Positions 35,398-45,435 of a stretch of DNA of 64,000 bases are shown here, piece after piece (the stretch's first letter is position 1; every line of letters starts with the position of its first letter). The stretch spans positions 1,744,501-1,808,500 of the forward strand of contig NZ_CM001240.1 of assembly GCF_000230835.1 (NCBI RefSeq). The letters are read 5' to 3'. The stretch is from Clostridium sp. DL-VIII. GTDB lineage: Bacteria > Bacillota > Clostridia > Clostridiales > Clostridiaceae. The notes under the pieces are model-generated. The model searched no databases. It had not been told where the DNA came from and worked only from the letters and a program-made list of their open reading frames with translations. The position numbers and the translations under genes are program-made.

Positions 35398-36816
35398 CTA
35401 TGTTTTAAACCAGCAGTTACTTAAAATTTTTACTGCATAGGGTATATCCTCTATTTTTATTCCCGCAAAACCAATAAAAATAACAGGAAAAGAGTTAGCT
35501 TGTGGATTCATCCAATTGACAGATGTGGAATCTACTTTAATTCCAGCCTTTAAAGCTATTTCAATCAATTCCTGTTCGTCCATCTTTGTATGAATTTGCA
35601 ACAATATATGGAGACCGGAATCCGCACCTATAATCGTTATATTTTCCTTAAAATATTCTGCTAAGGAATTTAATAATAATTCCTGTTTTTTCTTATATAA
35701 TATTTTTGCTTTTCTTAAATGTTTTTCCCAGTAACCTTCTTTAATGAAAATTTCAAGAGATTTTTGTAGTAATCTTGATACAGGCTGCTCATAAATCTTA
35801 TAATTCTTTTCATAAATATTTAAAAACGATTTTGGAAGCACTAAGTAGCTTATTCTCATTGAAGGCATTAATGATTTAGAAAAGCTTCCTAAATATATAA
35901 CTCTATTTGAGTTATCAAGTCCTTGAAGTGAAGGGATTGGTTTCCCTTTGAATCTAAATTCACCATCATAATCATCTTCTATTATAATTCCATTATTTTC
36001 ATCAGCCCACTTGAGCAGACGTAATCTTTTAGATATTGACATGACCATCCCGTAAGGGTACTGGTGCGATGGAGTAACATATACTATTTTTGCTAAGCAT
36101 TTATACAATGCTTCAATATTTATGCCATCCATGTCTAACTTTATTGGAGAAATATCAAAATTAAAATGCTTAAACACAGCTTTGGCACCTAAATAACTTG
36201 GTTCTTCGAAGGCAGCATTTTTGTGATTATGTAAAAGCATGTGACATAATAAAGTTAAAGATTGCTGGGTGCCAGAAGATATTACGATTTGTTCAGGAGA
36301 GCATACAACGCCTCTAGAGTGATGAATGTATTTAGCAATTTCATGTCTTAGCCCATAATCTCCCTGATGATCTCCATAAAGTAAAAGTTCACTAGAAAAT
36401 TCATCAATTGAACGCCCTACTATTTTTCTAAATTGAGAATATGGAAAAGTAGTTAAATCAATTTGCCCACTGCTAAAATCATATCTGACTTTTATATTGC
36501 AATCAGTTGGTTTTTCCATAGAAATAGAACTTGACTGTAAATTCTCGTTTATATTTTTAAATCCACTCTCTATCCTCGTAACATACAAACCTGATCGATT
36601 TTTAGACTTTACATATCCTTCAGCAAGCAACTGTTCATAGGCTGCCTCAATGGTATTCTTGCTAAGCATTAAATCCTTAGCAAAACTTCGAATTGATGGA
36701 AGTTTACTATTATGCGGGATATTGCCAGATAGAATTTCATTCTTGATATAATTATAGATTTGTATGTATAAAGGAATTTTTGAATCGGAATTAAAATTTG
36801 GAAGCAATTCTAACAT
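35398..36816 (-). CDS. MocR/GabR-type PLP-dependent transcriptional regulator
   Basis: A 472-residue fusion of a GntR-type winged helix-turn-helix (residues 15-85, with IPLYIQIYNYIKNEI and SKLPSIRSFAKDLMLSKNTIEAAYEQL) and an aminotransferase fold-I domain (residues 120-470). The PLP lysine lies in GSFSKSL near residue 322, and EDDYDGEFR near 275 is the conserved aspartate region. Such proteins sense PLP or an amino acid and often control PLP or amino-acid genes. The start is the ATG after GAGGTG; an in-frame ATG 18 bases upstream contains this site downstream of itself. It is divergent from the lysA-like gene. Confidence 0.92.
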   Translation of the reverse strand: MLELLPNFNSDSKIPLYIQIYNYIKNEILSGNIPHNSKLPSIRSFAKDLMLSKNTIEAAYEQLLAEGYVKSKNRSGLYVTRIESGFKNINENLQSSSISMEKPTDCNIKVRYDFSSGQIDLTTFPYSQFRKIVGRSIDEFSSELLLYGDHQGDYGLRHEIAKYIHHSRGVVCSPEQIVISSGTQQSLTLLCHMLLHNHKNAAFEEPSYLGAKAVFKHFNFDISPIKLDMDGINIEALYKCLAKIVYVTPSHQYPYGMVMSISKRLRLLKWADENNGIIIEDDYDGEFRFKGKPIPSLQGLDNSNRVIYLGSFSKSLMPSMRISYLVLPKSFLNIYEKNYKIYEQPVSRLLQKSLEIFIKEGYWEKHLRKAKILYKKKQELLLNSLAEYFKENITIIGADSGLHILLQIHTKMDEQELIEIALKAGIKVDSTSVNWMNPQANSFPVIFIGFAGIKIEDIPYAVKILSNCWFKT

Positions 36817-36879
36817 TTGTTTCACCTCAAGCATATGGAATTATTGATGGTACAATTTAAATTTAGAATTTTAATAATC

Positions 36880-36923
36880 TGTCATTGTTAAAATAAGTAT
36901 AACTGTCACTGTATACAATGACA
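36880..36923. promoter_or_regulatory. MocR operator between the regulator and the lysA-like gene
   Basis: Three copies of TGTCA(C/T)TGT occur in 44 bases: TGTCATTGT at 36880-36888, and TGTCACTGT followed by its inverted copy ACAATGACA, which make the near-perfect 20-base palindrome TGTCACTGTATACAATGACA at 36904-36923. The mix of a direct and an inverted copy is the layout known for MocR sites. The palindrome covers a TATACA-type -10 region, 50 bases before the lysA-like gene. Confidence 0.7.
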
Positions 36924-36971
36924 ATATATTTCTATAATGATTATAAAATACAATTAATGGGGGAGAAAATT

Positions 36972-38228
36972 ATGTGTAATAAATATTTTAATGTAACTGA
37001 AAAGATAAATTTCTATATGAAAAGAGATCCATATGAACTTATTCAAGAGTATGGAAGTCCTCTATATGTTTATAATGAAAGTATTCTTAGAGAAAAATGC
37101 AAGGATATGAGGAATTTTTTAAGATATAAAAATTTTTCAGTAAGTTTTTCAGCAAAAGCAAATAGCAATTTACATTTACTAAAGATAGTAAGAGAAGAAG
37201 GACTAGACGTAGATGCCATGTCTATGGGAGAAATATATGTTCAACTTAAGGCAGGATTTAAACCAGAACAAATCTTTTTTGTAAGCAATAATGTAAGTGC
37301 AGAGGAATTGGAATATGCTATAAAAAATAAGGTTAATATTAGTGTAGATTCTCTTTCGCAGCTAGAACTTTTTGGAAGGATAAATAGAGGTGGCTCAGTA
37401 GCTGTTAGATTTAATCCAGGAATAGGAGTTGGACATAACGAAAAAGTCGTTACCGCAGGAAAGAAAGCAAAGTTTGGAGTGGATCCTAAATATATTGACA
37501 AGGTTAAAGAAACGATTAATAAGTATGAATTAAAGCTTATAGGAATAAATCAACATATAGGATCTTTATTCATGGAAGGGAGTGCCTATATAGAAAGTGT
37601 TAAAACGCTACTAACTATTGCTGAAAACTTTGAAGATCTCGAATTTGTTGACATAGGAGGAGGTTTTGGCGTTCCATATAGGAAACAAGAAGGTGAGCAG
37701 GCAATAGATTTAAAAACACTAGGAAAAGAAATTGATTTAATAATAGAAAGGTGGGTTAAGAAATACGGAAAGGAAATCAAAGTTAAAATAGAACCAGGAA
37801 GGTATATACCAGCAGAATGTTGCGTGCTTTTAGGGACAGTACATGCTGTTAAATTAAATTATGGAAGAAAATATATAGGTACAGATATTGGCTTTAACGT
37901 CCTTATGAGACCAGTATTATATAATTCAAATCATGATATAGAAATATATAAAAGAGATAACAACGATGTTACAAGTCCTAAAGAAGAGGTAACCGTAGTG
38001 GGAAATATATGTGAGAATGGAGATATATTAGCTGAAAATGTAATGCTGCCACAAATCCAGGAAGGAGATATTGTGGGAATATTAGATGCAGGCGCTTATG
38101 GATATGTAATGAGTTCTAATTATAATAATAGACTTAGACCAGCTGAAGTTCTTATAAGAGAAAATGGTAAAACAGATATTATTAGAAAAAGAGATACATT
38201 AGAAGATCTTATGAGAAAGTATTTTTAA
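36972..38228 (+). CDS. lysA: Diaminopimelate decarboxylase (LysA-like PLP enzyme)
   Basis: Makes lysine by decarboxylating meso-diaminopimelate. It is a 418-residue fold type III PLP enzyme (TIM barrel plus C-terminal beta domain). The PLP lysine is in FSAKANSN near residue 60; the phosphate site GGGFGVPY is near 235 and EPGRYI near 280. The C-terminal catalytic region reads ICENGDILAE and GAYGYVMSSNYNNRLRPAEVL, which matches LysA. The start is the ATG preceded by GGGGGAG. It lies divergent from a MocR-type regulator across a palindromic operator, so it is probably under its control. Related arginine or ornithine decarboxylases are possible but less likely. Confidence 0.85.
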   Translation: MCNKYFNVTEKINFYMKRDPYELIQEYGSPLYVYNESILREKCKDMRNFLRYKNFSVSFSAKANSNLHLLKIVREEGLDVDAMSMGEIYVQLKAGFKPEQIFFVSNNVSAEELEYAIKNKVNISVDSLSQLELFGRINRGGSVAVRFNPGIGVGHNEKVVTAGKKAKFGVDPKYIDKVKETINKYELKLIGINQHIGSLFMEGSAYIESVKTLLTIAENFEDLEFVDIGGGFGVPYRKQEGEQAIDLKTLGKEIDLIIERWVKKYGKEIKVKIEPGRYIPAECCVLLGTVHAVKLNYGRKYIGTDIGFNVLMRPVLYNSNHDIEIYKRDNNDVTSPKEEVTVVGNICENGDILAENVMLPQIQEGDIVGILDAGAYGYVMSSNYNNRLRPAEVLIRENGKTDIIRKRDTLEDLMRKYF

Positions 38229-38366
38229 GGGAATATAAAATCCTTATACCACACAAAATATATTGATATTTTAGAGGAAATTTAAAATAGTACGAACTAT
38301 TAAATGAATAATACAAATGATAATTCGGTAAAATGCAAATAAAATGAAATTTTAACATAATATGCG

Positions 38367-38395
38367 TTGACATCATACGTGTTAGATGTTAATCT
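38367..38395 (+). promoter_or_regulatory. Probable promoter of the purine genes
   Basis: TTGACA (38367-38372) and TAATCT (38390-38395) are 17 bases apart, 104 bases before purL. A hairpin (TTAAAAGCA at 38430-38438 with TGCTTTAA at 38460-38467) lies between it and the start codon. No purine riboswitch core was found in this roughly 270-base gap. An AATTCGG near 38335 resembles half a PurR box but is not paired. Confidence 0.55.
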
Positions 38396-38498
38396 TAAAA
38401 TATCGATACGAAGGTTAGTGAGTTGTTTTTTAAAAGCATTCGCCATTACAAAGATGTAGTGCTTTAACTAAATCTTACAATATTTTGGAGGAATTAAG

Positions 38499-41400
38499 AT
38501 GTTAGATATTAGAAGCGTATTCGTTGAAAAGAAAAAAGGATTTAATGTAGAAGCCCAAAGTTTATTAAATGATTTTAAGGAAAACTTAGGGATAGCTGAG
38601 TTGGAGGATGTGAGGCTTGTTAATAAATATATTGTTTCAGATATATCTGAAGAATATTATAAAAAAGCATTGCATACTATTTTCTCTGAAGCAACAGTAG
38701 ACGTAGTTTACGAATCAGAGTTACCAATAAGCAAAGATGAAGTAGCATTTGGTATAGAATATTTACCAGGTCAATATGATCAAAGAGCAGATTCAGCTTC
38801 TGAATGTTTATCTCTTTTAACAGCGGAAGATAAGGTGGAAATTAAATGTGCTAGAATAGTAGTATTAAAAGGAAATCTATCACGAAATGATATTAATAAG
38901 ATTAAAAAATATTATATCAATCCAGTCGATTCAAGAGAAGTAGATATAAATAGTAAAGAATTATCATCTCCTTCAAACATGCCTAAAGATGTCCAAATCT
39001 TAGAAGGATTCATTAATAAAACATTGAACCAATTGAAAGAATTTCATAGTGAACAAGGATTAGCAATGAGTCTTGACGACCTCCTTATGATTCAAGATTA
39101 TTTTAAAGGAGAAGGAAGAGAACCAAGTATAACTGAAATTAAGGTTATAGACACATATTGGTCAGATCACTGCAGACATACAACTTTCTCAACAATATTA
39201 GAAGATATACAAATTGAAGATAACAAATATACAGCACCAATAAAAATGAGCTATGAAAAATATCTAAAATCAAGAGACTATGTTTATGGGGATAAGGAAA
39301 AAAGTAAGACTCTTATGGATATAGCCGTAATTGCTATGAAGGAACTTAGAAAGAACGGCAAGCTTGAAGATCTAGACATATCTGAAGAAATAAATGCATG
39401 TTCAATTAATGTAAAAATTGAAACTGATAAAGGTATGGAAGATTATTTAGTCATGTTTAAAAATGAAACACATAATCATCCAACAGAAATTGAACCTTTT
39501 GGTGGAGCAGCAACCTGTCTTGGTGGAGCTATAAGAGATCCATTATCAGGAAGAACTTATGTATATCAAGCAATGAGAGTTACAGGAGCAGCAGATCCAA
39601 CAGTACCAGTTGAAGAAACATTAGAAGGAAAGCTTCCTCAAAGAAAAATAACTCTAGGAGCAGCACATGGATATAGCTCATATGGAAATCAAATTGGTCT
39701 TGCAACAGGTCAAGTTCAAGAAGTCTATCATCCAAACTATGTTGCAAAGAGGATGGAAGTTGGAGCAGTAATTGCTGCAGCACCTAAGGAAAATGTAGTG
39801 AGAGAAGAGCCAGCTTTAGGCGATGTAATTATTCTTTTAGGTGGAAGAACAGGAAGAGACGGCGTTGGTGGAGCTACTGGATCATCAAAGGAACATACAG
39901 TTGATTCAATAAATGAATGTGGAGCAGAAGTTCAAAAAGGAAATGCTCCGACAGAAAGAAAACTTCAAAGATTATTTAGAAATTCAAAAGCAGCGAAGAT
40001 GATTAAGAGATGTAATGACTTTGGAGCAGGAGGAGTTTCTGTTGCAATTGGAGAACTTTGCAGAGGATTAGATATAGATTTAGATAAAGTTCCAAAGAAA
40101 TATGAAGGTTTAGATGGAACAGAACTTGCAGTTTCAGAATCACAAGAAAGAATGGCGGTTGTTGTAACTAAAGAAGATGCGGATGAATTTATCAGGCTTT
40201 CAAATGAAGAAAATTTAGAAGCCACTTTAGTAGCACATGTTACTGATACAGATAGACTTAGATTGTTCTGGAGAGGTAAACAAATAGTTGACTTAAAGAG
40301 AACATTTTTAGATACAAATGGGGCAACTCAAAAAACTAAAGTAACAGTTAAAGCACCAAGTGCTTATCCATATGAAGTTAATGATATTAATGTTAAAGAA
40401 GAATGGATAAACAACTTAAGAAAATTAAATGTTTCATCTCAGCAAGGATTGTCAGAAAGATTTGATGCAACAATAGGTCATGGAACAGTACTTATGCCAT
40501 TTGGTGGTAAATATTCAAAGACTCCGGCAGAAGGAATGGCAGCTAAGATACCAGTTCTCCATGGAGAAAGTGAAGATGCCACATTAATGACTTTTGGCTT
40601 TAATCCTGAACTTGGTACTTGGAGTCCATATCACATGGCATATTACTCAGTTGTTGAGAGTATATGTAAGCTTGCAGCTATGGGTGGAGATTACAGAAAA
40701 GCAAGACTTACATTCCAAGAGTATTTTGAAAAACTAGGTAATGAAAGTTCTAGATGGGGCAAACCATTTGCAGCATTACTTGGTGCTTATGAAGCTCAAA
40801 TGGCATTTGAAACTGCAGCAATTGGCGGTAAGGATTCTATGTCAGGAAGTTTTGGTGATTTAGATGTACCTCCAACTTTAGTGTCATTTGCAGTAGGAGT
40901 TGAAAAAGCTAAAAATATAATATCGCCTGAATTTAAAGAGTCAGGTTCAAGCTTAGTTTTACTTCAAACTGAAAAGTTAGACGACGGAACAATAAATACC
41001 GATAAACTTAAGAAAAATTTAGAAGTCTTATATAACTTAATTCAAGATGAAAAGGTAATTTCAGCATCTGCAATTAAATATGGCGGAGTTTCAGAAGCTA
41101 TTACTAAAATGGCACTTGGAAATGGAATTGGTGCAGAAATTGAGAATTTGACAAGGGATGAATTATTTGCTTTCAACTATGGAACTATAATATTAGAAGT
41201 TAAAAATGGTATTGATGTAAGAGAAGAATTAAAAGATTGCTTATATAAAGTAGTTGGTAAGACAATAGATGCATCAGCAATAATTTCTAAAGAATATGAC
41301 TTGAACTTTAATGTTGAAGCGTTAGAAAAAGTTTATGAAGAAAAACTAAATTCAGTATTTCCAATAAAGACTAAAGATGTAGATAAAAAAGTAGAAACAG

Positions 41401-42245
41401 TTTTATATGATAAAAAATCTACACTTTCTCCAAAAGTTAAAATATCTAAACCAAAGGTTGTAATTCCGGTATTTCCAGGAAACAACTGCGAATATGATTG
41501 CGCAAGAGCTTTTGAAAAAGAAGGTGCAGAAGTAACTCAGGTTGTATTTAGAAATATTACAAAAGAAGCACTTAATGAATCAATCGACAGATTAGCAAAA
41601 GAAATAGCTAATTCTCAGATTCTTATGATTCCAGGTGGTTTTTCAGCAGGTGATGAGCCAGACGGATCTGGTAAATTCATAGCTAATGCACTTAGAAATG
41701 AAAAGATAAGTAATAGCGTAATGGAATTACTTAAAAATAGAGATGGATTAGCTATTGGTATTTGTAATGGCTTCCAAGCATTAATTAAATTAGGTTTAGT
41801 GCCATATGGAGAAATAGTAGATATAAAAGAAGATATGGCAACATTAACTTACAATAATATAGATAGACATATGTCTTCAATTATAAGGACAAAGGTAGTT
41901 TCTAATAAATCACCTTGGTTTAGTGAAATTAATTTAGGAGATATACATTCAGTTGCAATTTCACATGGTGAAGGAAGATTTGTAGCACCTGAAAGTCTTA
42001 TTAAAGAGTTAATAGCTAATGGCCAGGTGGCAACACAATATGTTGATTTTGATGGAAGTGTATCTTTAAATATGCCGTTTAACCCTAATGGTTCTATGTA
42101 TGGAATTGAAGGTATAACAAGTCCAGATGGAAGAGTTTTAGGTAAGATGGCTCATAGTGAAAGAATAGGAAATGACCTTTATAGAAATATTCCTGGAGAC
42201 TTTGATCAAAAGATATTTAAAGCAGGAGTAAAATACTTTAAATAG
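38499..42245 (+). CDS. purL: Phosphoribosylformylglycinamidine synthase, single-chain type
   Basis: Step 4 of purine synthesis: FGAR, glutamine and ATP give FGAM. At 1248 residues it is the large single-chain form that fuses PurS-like, PurL and PurQ functions. The N-terminal domain (1-200), linker and two ATP-binding AIRS-like halves (about 210-960, with HNHPTEIEPFGGAATCLGG and KDSMSGSFGD) are followed by the class I glutaminase (about 990-1248) with the nucleophile Cys1089 in GICNGFQALIKLG and the His in SHGEGRF. The start follows TTGGAGG. It is separated from purE by a roughly 360-base gap. Confidence 0.97.
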   Translation: MLDIRSVFVEKKKGFNVEAQSLLNDFKENLGIAELEDVRLVNKYIVSDISEEYYKKALHTIFSEATVDVVYESELPISKDEVAFGIEYLPGQYDQRADSASECLSLLTAEDKVEIKCARIVVLKGNLSRNDINKIKKYYINPVDSREVDINSKELSSPSNMPKDVQILEGFINKTLNQLKEFHSEQGLAMSLDDLLMIQDYFKGEGREPSITEIKVIDTYWSDHCRHTTFSTILEDIQIEDNKYTAPIKMSYEKYLKSRDYVYGDKEKSKTLMDIAVIAMKELRKNGKLEDLDISEEINACSINVKIETDKGMEDYLVMFKNETHNHPTEIEPFGGAATCLGGAIRDPLSGRTYVYQAMRVTGAADPTVPVEETLEGKLPQRKITLGAAHGYSSYGNQIGLATGQVQEVYHPNYVAKRMEVGAVIAAAPKENVVREEPALGDVIILLGGRTGRDGVGGATGSSKEHTVDSINECGAEVQKGNAPTERKLQRLFRNSKAAKMIKRCNDFGAGGVSVAIGELCRGLDIDLDKVPKKYEGLDGTELAVSESQERMAVVVTKEDADEFIRLSNEENLEATLVAHVTDTDRLRLFWRGKQIVDLKRTFLDTNGATQKTKVTVKAPSAYPYEVNDINVKEEWINNLRKLNVSSQQGLSERFDATIGHGTVLMPFGGKYSKTPAEGMAAKIPVLHGESEDATLMTFGFNPELGTWSPYHMAYYSVVESICKLAAMGGDYRKARLTFQEYFEKLGNESSRWGKPFAALLGAYEAQMAFETAAIGGKDSMSGSFGDLDVPPTLVSFAVGVEKAKNIISPEFKESGSSLVLLQTEKLDDGTINTDKLKKNLEVLYNLIQDEKVISASAIKYGGVSEAITKMALGNGIGAEIENLTRDELFAFNYGTIILEVKNGIDVREELKDCLYKVVGKTIDASAIISKEYDLNFNVEALEKVYEEKLNSVFPIKTKDVDKKVETVLYDKKSTLSPKVKISKPKVVIPVFPGNNCEYDCARAFEKEGAEVTQVVFRNITKEALNESIDRLAKEIANSQILMIPGGFSAGDEPDGSGKFIANALRNEKISNSVMELLKNRDGLAIGICNGFQALIKLGLVPYGEIVDIKEDMATLTYNNIDRHMSSIIRTKVVSNKSPWFSEINLGDIHSVAISHGEGRFVAPESLIKELIANGQVATQYVDFDGSVSLNMPFNPNGSMYGIEGITSPDGRVLGKMAHSERIGNDLYRNIPGDFDQKIFKAGVKYFK

Positions 42246-42422
42246 TGACAAATGATAAGTTTTTGTTGAAATCTCTTTTGGAGATTTCAATCTTAACTTA
42301 AATTAGTGTTGCATACTAATTTTAAATAGGATAAAATGCCCAGAATATAAAAAGGAAACCCGACTCACATGCGTTCGCTGGGTAAGTTCGAGGAACCAAA
42401 TACAAGATTTGGACTCTCACTT

Positions 42423-42470
42423 AAGAATATAAGAATATAAGAATATAAGAATATAAGAATATAAGAATAT
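42423..42470. repeat. Six perfect copies of an 8-bp tandem repeat
   Basis: AAGAATAT is repeated six times without error, between purL and purE. It is not coding. Elsewhere in this roughly 360-base gap are a GAAATCTC/GAGATTTC hairpin near 42269, TTAAC-type repeat arms near 42540-42583, and the palindrome at 42474. Confidence 0.95.
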
Positions 42471-42473
42471 AAC

Positions 42474-42499
42474 TTCTGAAGAATATATATTCTTCAGAA
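42474..42499. repeat. 26-bp perfect palindrome
   Basis: TTCTGAAGAATAT (42474-42486) is followed directly by its exact reverse complement (42487-42499). It lies four bases after the tandem repeat and shares its GAATAT unit. With no loop and no T-tract it is not a terminator. Confidence 0.9.
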
Positions 42500-42602
42500 C
42501 ATGCTGGAAAAATGCATATTTAAAATAAATTATTTTAAGTGGTTAACAATGAACAATTACAGTAACTGTGAACTGTTAACTGAATAAATGGGAGGATTAG
42601 AG

Positions 42603-43082
42603 ATGCAGGTTGCAATATTTTTTGGAAGTAAATCTGATACTGAAGTTATGAGAGGAGCTGCAAATGCTTTAAAAGAATTTGGAATAGAATATAAAGCTTT
42701 TGTACTTTCAGCTCATAGGGTACCAGAAAAATTAGAAGAAACATTGAAAGAAATTGAAGAACAAGGATGTAAGGTAGTGATTGCTGGAGCTGGGCTTGCA
42801 GCACATTTGCCAGGAGTTATTGCGTCAAAAACAATACTTCCTGTTATAGGAGTACCAGTTAAAGCTGCTATTGAAGGTTTAGATGCATTATATTCAATAG
42901 TACAGATGCCAAAGTCAATTCCAGTTGCAACTGTTGGAATAAACAACAGTTATAATGCAGGAATGTTAGCAGTTCAAATGTTATCAGTTAATAATGATGA
43001 ATTAAAAAATAAATTAAAAGAATTCAGATTAAATATGAAAAAGAAATTTATAGAGGAAAATGCGGAAGGGGTAGAACTATAA
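42603..43082 (+). CDS. purE: N5-carboxyaminoimidazole ribonucleotide mutase
   Basis: Moves the carboxyl group of N5-CAIR to give CAIR, or carboxylates AIR directly in some class members. It is 159 residues, with the active-site segments [11 protein letters not shown] near residues 6-16 and LSAHRVPE near 39-46, and AGAAHLPG-like [10 protein letters not shown] near 68-77. The start is the ATG after GGGAGGATT. A purK gene is not seen in this window, which raises the possibility of a class II-like enzyme, although the length fits class I. Its stop overlaps the purC start by one base. Confidence 0.93.
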   Translation: MQVAIFFGSKSDTEVMRGAANALKEFGIEYKAFVLSAHRVPEKLEETLKEIEEQGCKVVIAGAGLAAHLPGVIASKTILPVIGVPVKAAIEGLDALYSIVQMPKSIPVATVGINNSYNAGMLAVQMLSVNNDELKNKLKEFRLNMKKKFIEENAEGVEL

Positions 43083-43789
43083 TGGAAAAATTAGAAATGA
43101 TGTATGAAGGAAAAGCAAAGAAGATTTACGCTACAGATAAGGCAGACGAAGTAATTATATATTACAAAGATGATGCAACAGCATTTAATGGAGAAAAGAA
43201 AGGACAAATTGAAGATAAAGGTGTTATGAACAATGAGATAACAGCAATTCTTTTTGAACTTTTAGAGAAAAGAGGAGTAAAAACTCATTTTATTAAGAAA
43301 CTAAATGATAGAGAACAATTATGTAAAAAGGTTGAAATAGTACCACTTGAAGTAATAGTAAGAAATGTAGCAGCAGGAAGTATGGCTAAAAGATTAGGTC
43401 TTGAAGAAGGATATAAACTTAAGACTACAGTATTTGAGTTCTCTTATAAGGATGATGAATTAGGAGATCCACTTATAAATAGTTACCATGCAGTAGCAAT
43501 TGGAGCAGCAACTTTTGAAGAAATAGATGTAATTTTAAAAATGACAGCTACAATAAATGATGTATTAAAAGAAGTATTCGCAGCACAAAATATTAATTTA
43601 ATTGATTTTAAAATTGAATTTGGTAGATGCAGCGATGGTACAATAGTTTTAGCAGATGAAATTTCACCAGATACTTGCAGATTCTGGGATGCTACAACAG
43701 GAGAAAAATTAGATAAGGATAGATTTAGAAGAGACTTAGGTAATGTTAAAGATGCTTATATTGAAATCTTAAAGAGAATTTCAAAATAA
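43082..43789 (+). CDS. purC: SAICAR synthetase
   Basis: Joins CAIR with aspartate using ATP to give SAICAR. The 235-residue protein has the family start [10 protein letters not shown] near residues 7-16, the ATP-site sequence KDDATAFNG, and [13 protein letters not shown] near 96-108. The ATG lies inside the purE stop (TAATG), so translation is coupled. A two-hairpin repeat begins right after its stop codon, between purC and purF. Confidence 0.96.
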   Translation: MEKLEMMYEGKAKKIYATDKADEVIIYYKDDATAFNGEKKGQIEDKGVMNNEITAILFELLEKRGVKTHFIKKLNDREQLCKKVEIVPLEVIVRNVAAGSMAKRLGLEEGYKLKTTVFEFSYKDDELGDPLINSYHAVAIGAATFEEIDVILKMTATINDVLKEVFAAQNINLIDFKIEFGRCSDGTIVLADEISPDTCRFWDATTGEKLDKDRFRRDLGNVKDAYIEILKRISK

Positions 43790-43920
43790 TTGACAATTGA
43801 TAATTAACAATGAACAATTAAGGAACAAAATCCTAAATAGATTTTGAAAATATATGTATTTTAGAAATCCCTTTGGGATTTCATCTTTAATTGTCAATTA
43901 TCAATTTTTCATTGTCAATT
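43790..43920. repeat. Two-hairpin palindromic repeat, copy 2 (purC-purF)
   Basis: Arms TTGACAATTGATAATTAACA... and its near-complement ending ...ATTGTCAATT enclose two hairpins. The first has AAAATC/GATTTT near 43826-43842. The second has AAATCCC (43864-43870) with GGGATTT (43874-43880). It fills the whole purC-purF gap apart from the purF binding site. Confidence 0.85.
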
Positions 43921-43946
43921 AAAAAAGTTATGAAAGGATTGTATGA

Positions 43947-45362
43947 ATGAGTAATCCAGATTTTGAATTAATAATAGATCCAAGTAATGATAAATTTAAG
44001 GATGAGTGCGGTGTTTTTGGTGTTTTTGCTAATAAACCCATAGATGTTGCATCAATGACTTATTATGGACTCTATGCTCTTCAACATAGAGGTCAAGAAA
44101 GTGCAGGAATAGCAGTAGCAGATGGGGAAAAGATTGATATCCATAAAGGTTTAGGGCTTATAACAGAAGCATTTAAGCAGGAAGATTTAGAAAAATTAAA
44201 AGGGAATATAGCTATAGGTCATGTAAGATATTCAACTGCTGGAGGTCAAGGTATTGAAAATGCTCAGCCAATAGTAACTACATCTAAGATTGGTTCAATA
44301 GCTATGGCTCACAATGGAAATTTAGTTAATGATGATGTTCTAAGAGAATTACTTGAAGATACAGGAGTAGTTTTCCATACTTCAAGTGATTCAGAAGTAA
44401 TTGCCTGCCTTATAGCAAGAAGTGCTAAAAAAGGTCTTGAAAAGGCAGTAGTTGATGCGATGGCTGCTATTAGAGGGTCATTTGCATTAGTTATCATGTC
44501 AAAAGATAAATTAATTGGGGCTAGAGATCCACATGGAATAAGACCGCTTTCAATTGGGAAAATTGAAGAGGGATATATACTAACTTCTGAAAGTTGTGCT
44601 TTAGACGCAATAGGCGCTGAGTTTGTAAGAGATGTAGAACCAGGGGAAATAGTAATAATAAATGGGCAAGAAATACAATCATATAGATATTCTGAAAATA
44701 CTAAATGCCAGACATGTGCTTTTGAATATATATATTTTGCAAGACCTGATTCAAGAATTGATGGGCTTGAAGTTCATACGACAAGGGTAAAGGCAGGAGA
44801 ACAATTATTTAGAGAGCATCCGTTAGAGGCAGATGTGGTTATTGCAGTTCCGGATTCTGGAATACCAGCAGCAATAGGATATGCAAAAGCTTCAGGGATA
44901 CATTATGACACTGGATTTATAAAAAATAGATATGTTGGAAGAACATTTATATCACCATCTCAAGAAATAAGAGAAAGAGCAGTTGCAGTAAAATTAAATC
45001 CATTAAAATCAAATTTAGAAGGCAAAAGAGTTATACTCATTGATGATTCAATAGTAAGAGGAACTACTTCAAAGCATTTAATTGAATCACTTCGACGTGC
45101 TGGAGTAAAAGAAGTTAATTTCTTAATTGCTTCTCCAAGTGTAAAATATCCATGTTATTTTGGAATAAATACACCTTATAGAAGTGAACTTATTGCTGCC
45201 AATCATAGTGTAGAGGAAATCAGAGATATGATAGGAGCAGACTATTTAGGATATTTAAGCGAAGAAGGCGTTTATAGAAGCTTTGATGATAGAGAAGGAT
45301 TCTGCATGGGATGCTTCAATGGCATTTATCCAGTAGCAGCACCAGTAGAAAAAGAGATTTAG
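43947..45362 (+). CDS. purF: Amidophosphoribosyltransferase
   Basis: The first committed step of purine synthesis: PRPP and glutamine give phosphoribosylamine. The 471-residue protein is the iron-sulphur type known from Bacillus. A 20-residue propeptide precedes Cys21, which becomes the glutaminase nucleophile after cleavage (DE/CGVFGVF). The four Fe-S cysteines are recognisable in CQTCAFEYI, KYPCYFG and FCMGCF. The PRPP site is VILIDDSIVRGTTS near residue 362. The start follows AAAGGA with good spacing. It is the usual point of feedback inhibition by purine nucleotides. Confidence 0.97.
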   Translation: MSNPDFELIIDPSNDKFKDECGVFGVFANKPIDVASMTYYGLYALQHRGQESAGIAVADGEKIDIHKGLGLITEAFKQEDLEKLKGNIAIGHVRYSTAGGQGIENAQPIVTTSKIGSIAMAHNGNLVNDDVLRELLEDTGVVFHTSSDSEVIACLIARSAKKGLEKAVVDAMAAIRGSFALVIMSKDKLIGARDPHGIRPLSIGKIEEGYILTSESCALDAIGAEFVRDVEPGEIVIINGQEIQSYRYSENTKCQTCAFEYIYFARPDSRIDGLEVHTTRVKAGEQLFREHPLEADVVIAVPDSGIPAAIGYAKASGIHYDTGFIKNRYVGRTFISPSQEIRERAVAVKLNPLKSNLEGKRVILIDDSIVRGTTSKHLIESLRRAGVKEVNFLIASPSVKYPCYFGINTPYRSELIAANHSVEEIRDMIGADYLGYLSEEGVYRSFDDREGFCMGCFNGIYPVAAPVEKEI

Positions 45363-45435
45363 ATATCTACTAGGGCATATCATTAACTATTTTTTTGAAT
45401 ATGTCTAATAGCATTTTGAAAGGCGGAGTTAATAA

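Noticed and set aside
38229..38498. Possible purine riboswitch upstream of purL
   Set aside because: The conserved core of the purine aptamer and its three-way junction could not be found; only a simple hairpin and promoter are visible.
42423..42470. CRISPR-like array
   Set aside because: The units are 8 bp and directly adjacent, with no spacers, and no cas genes are present.
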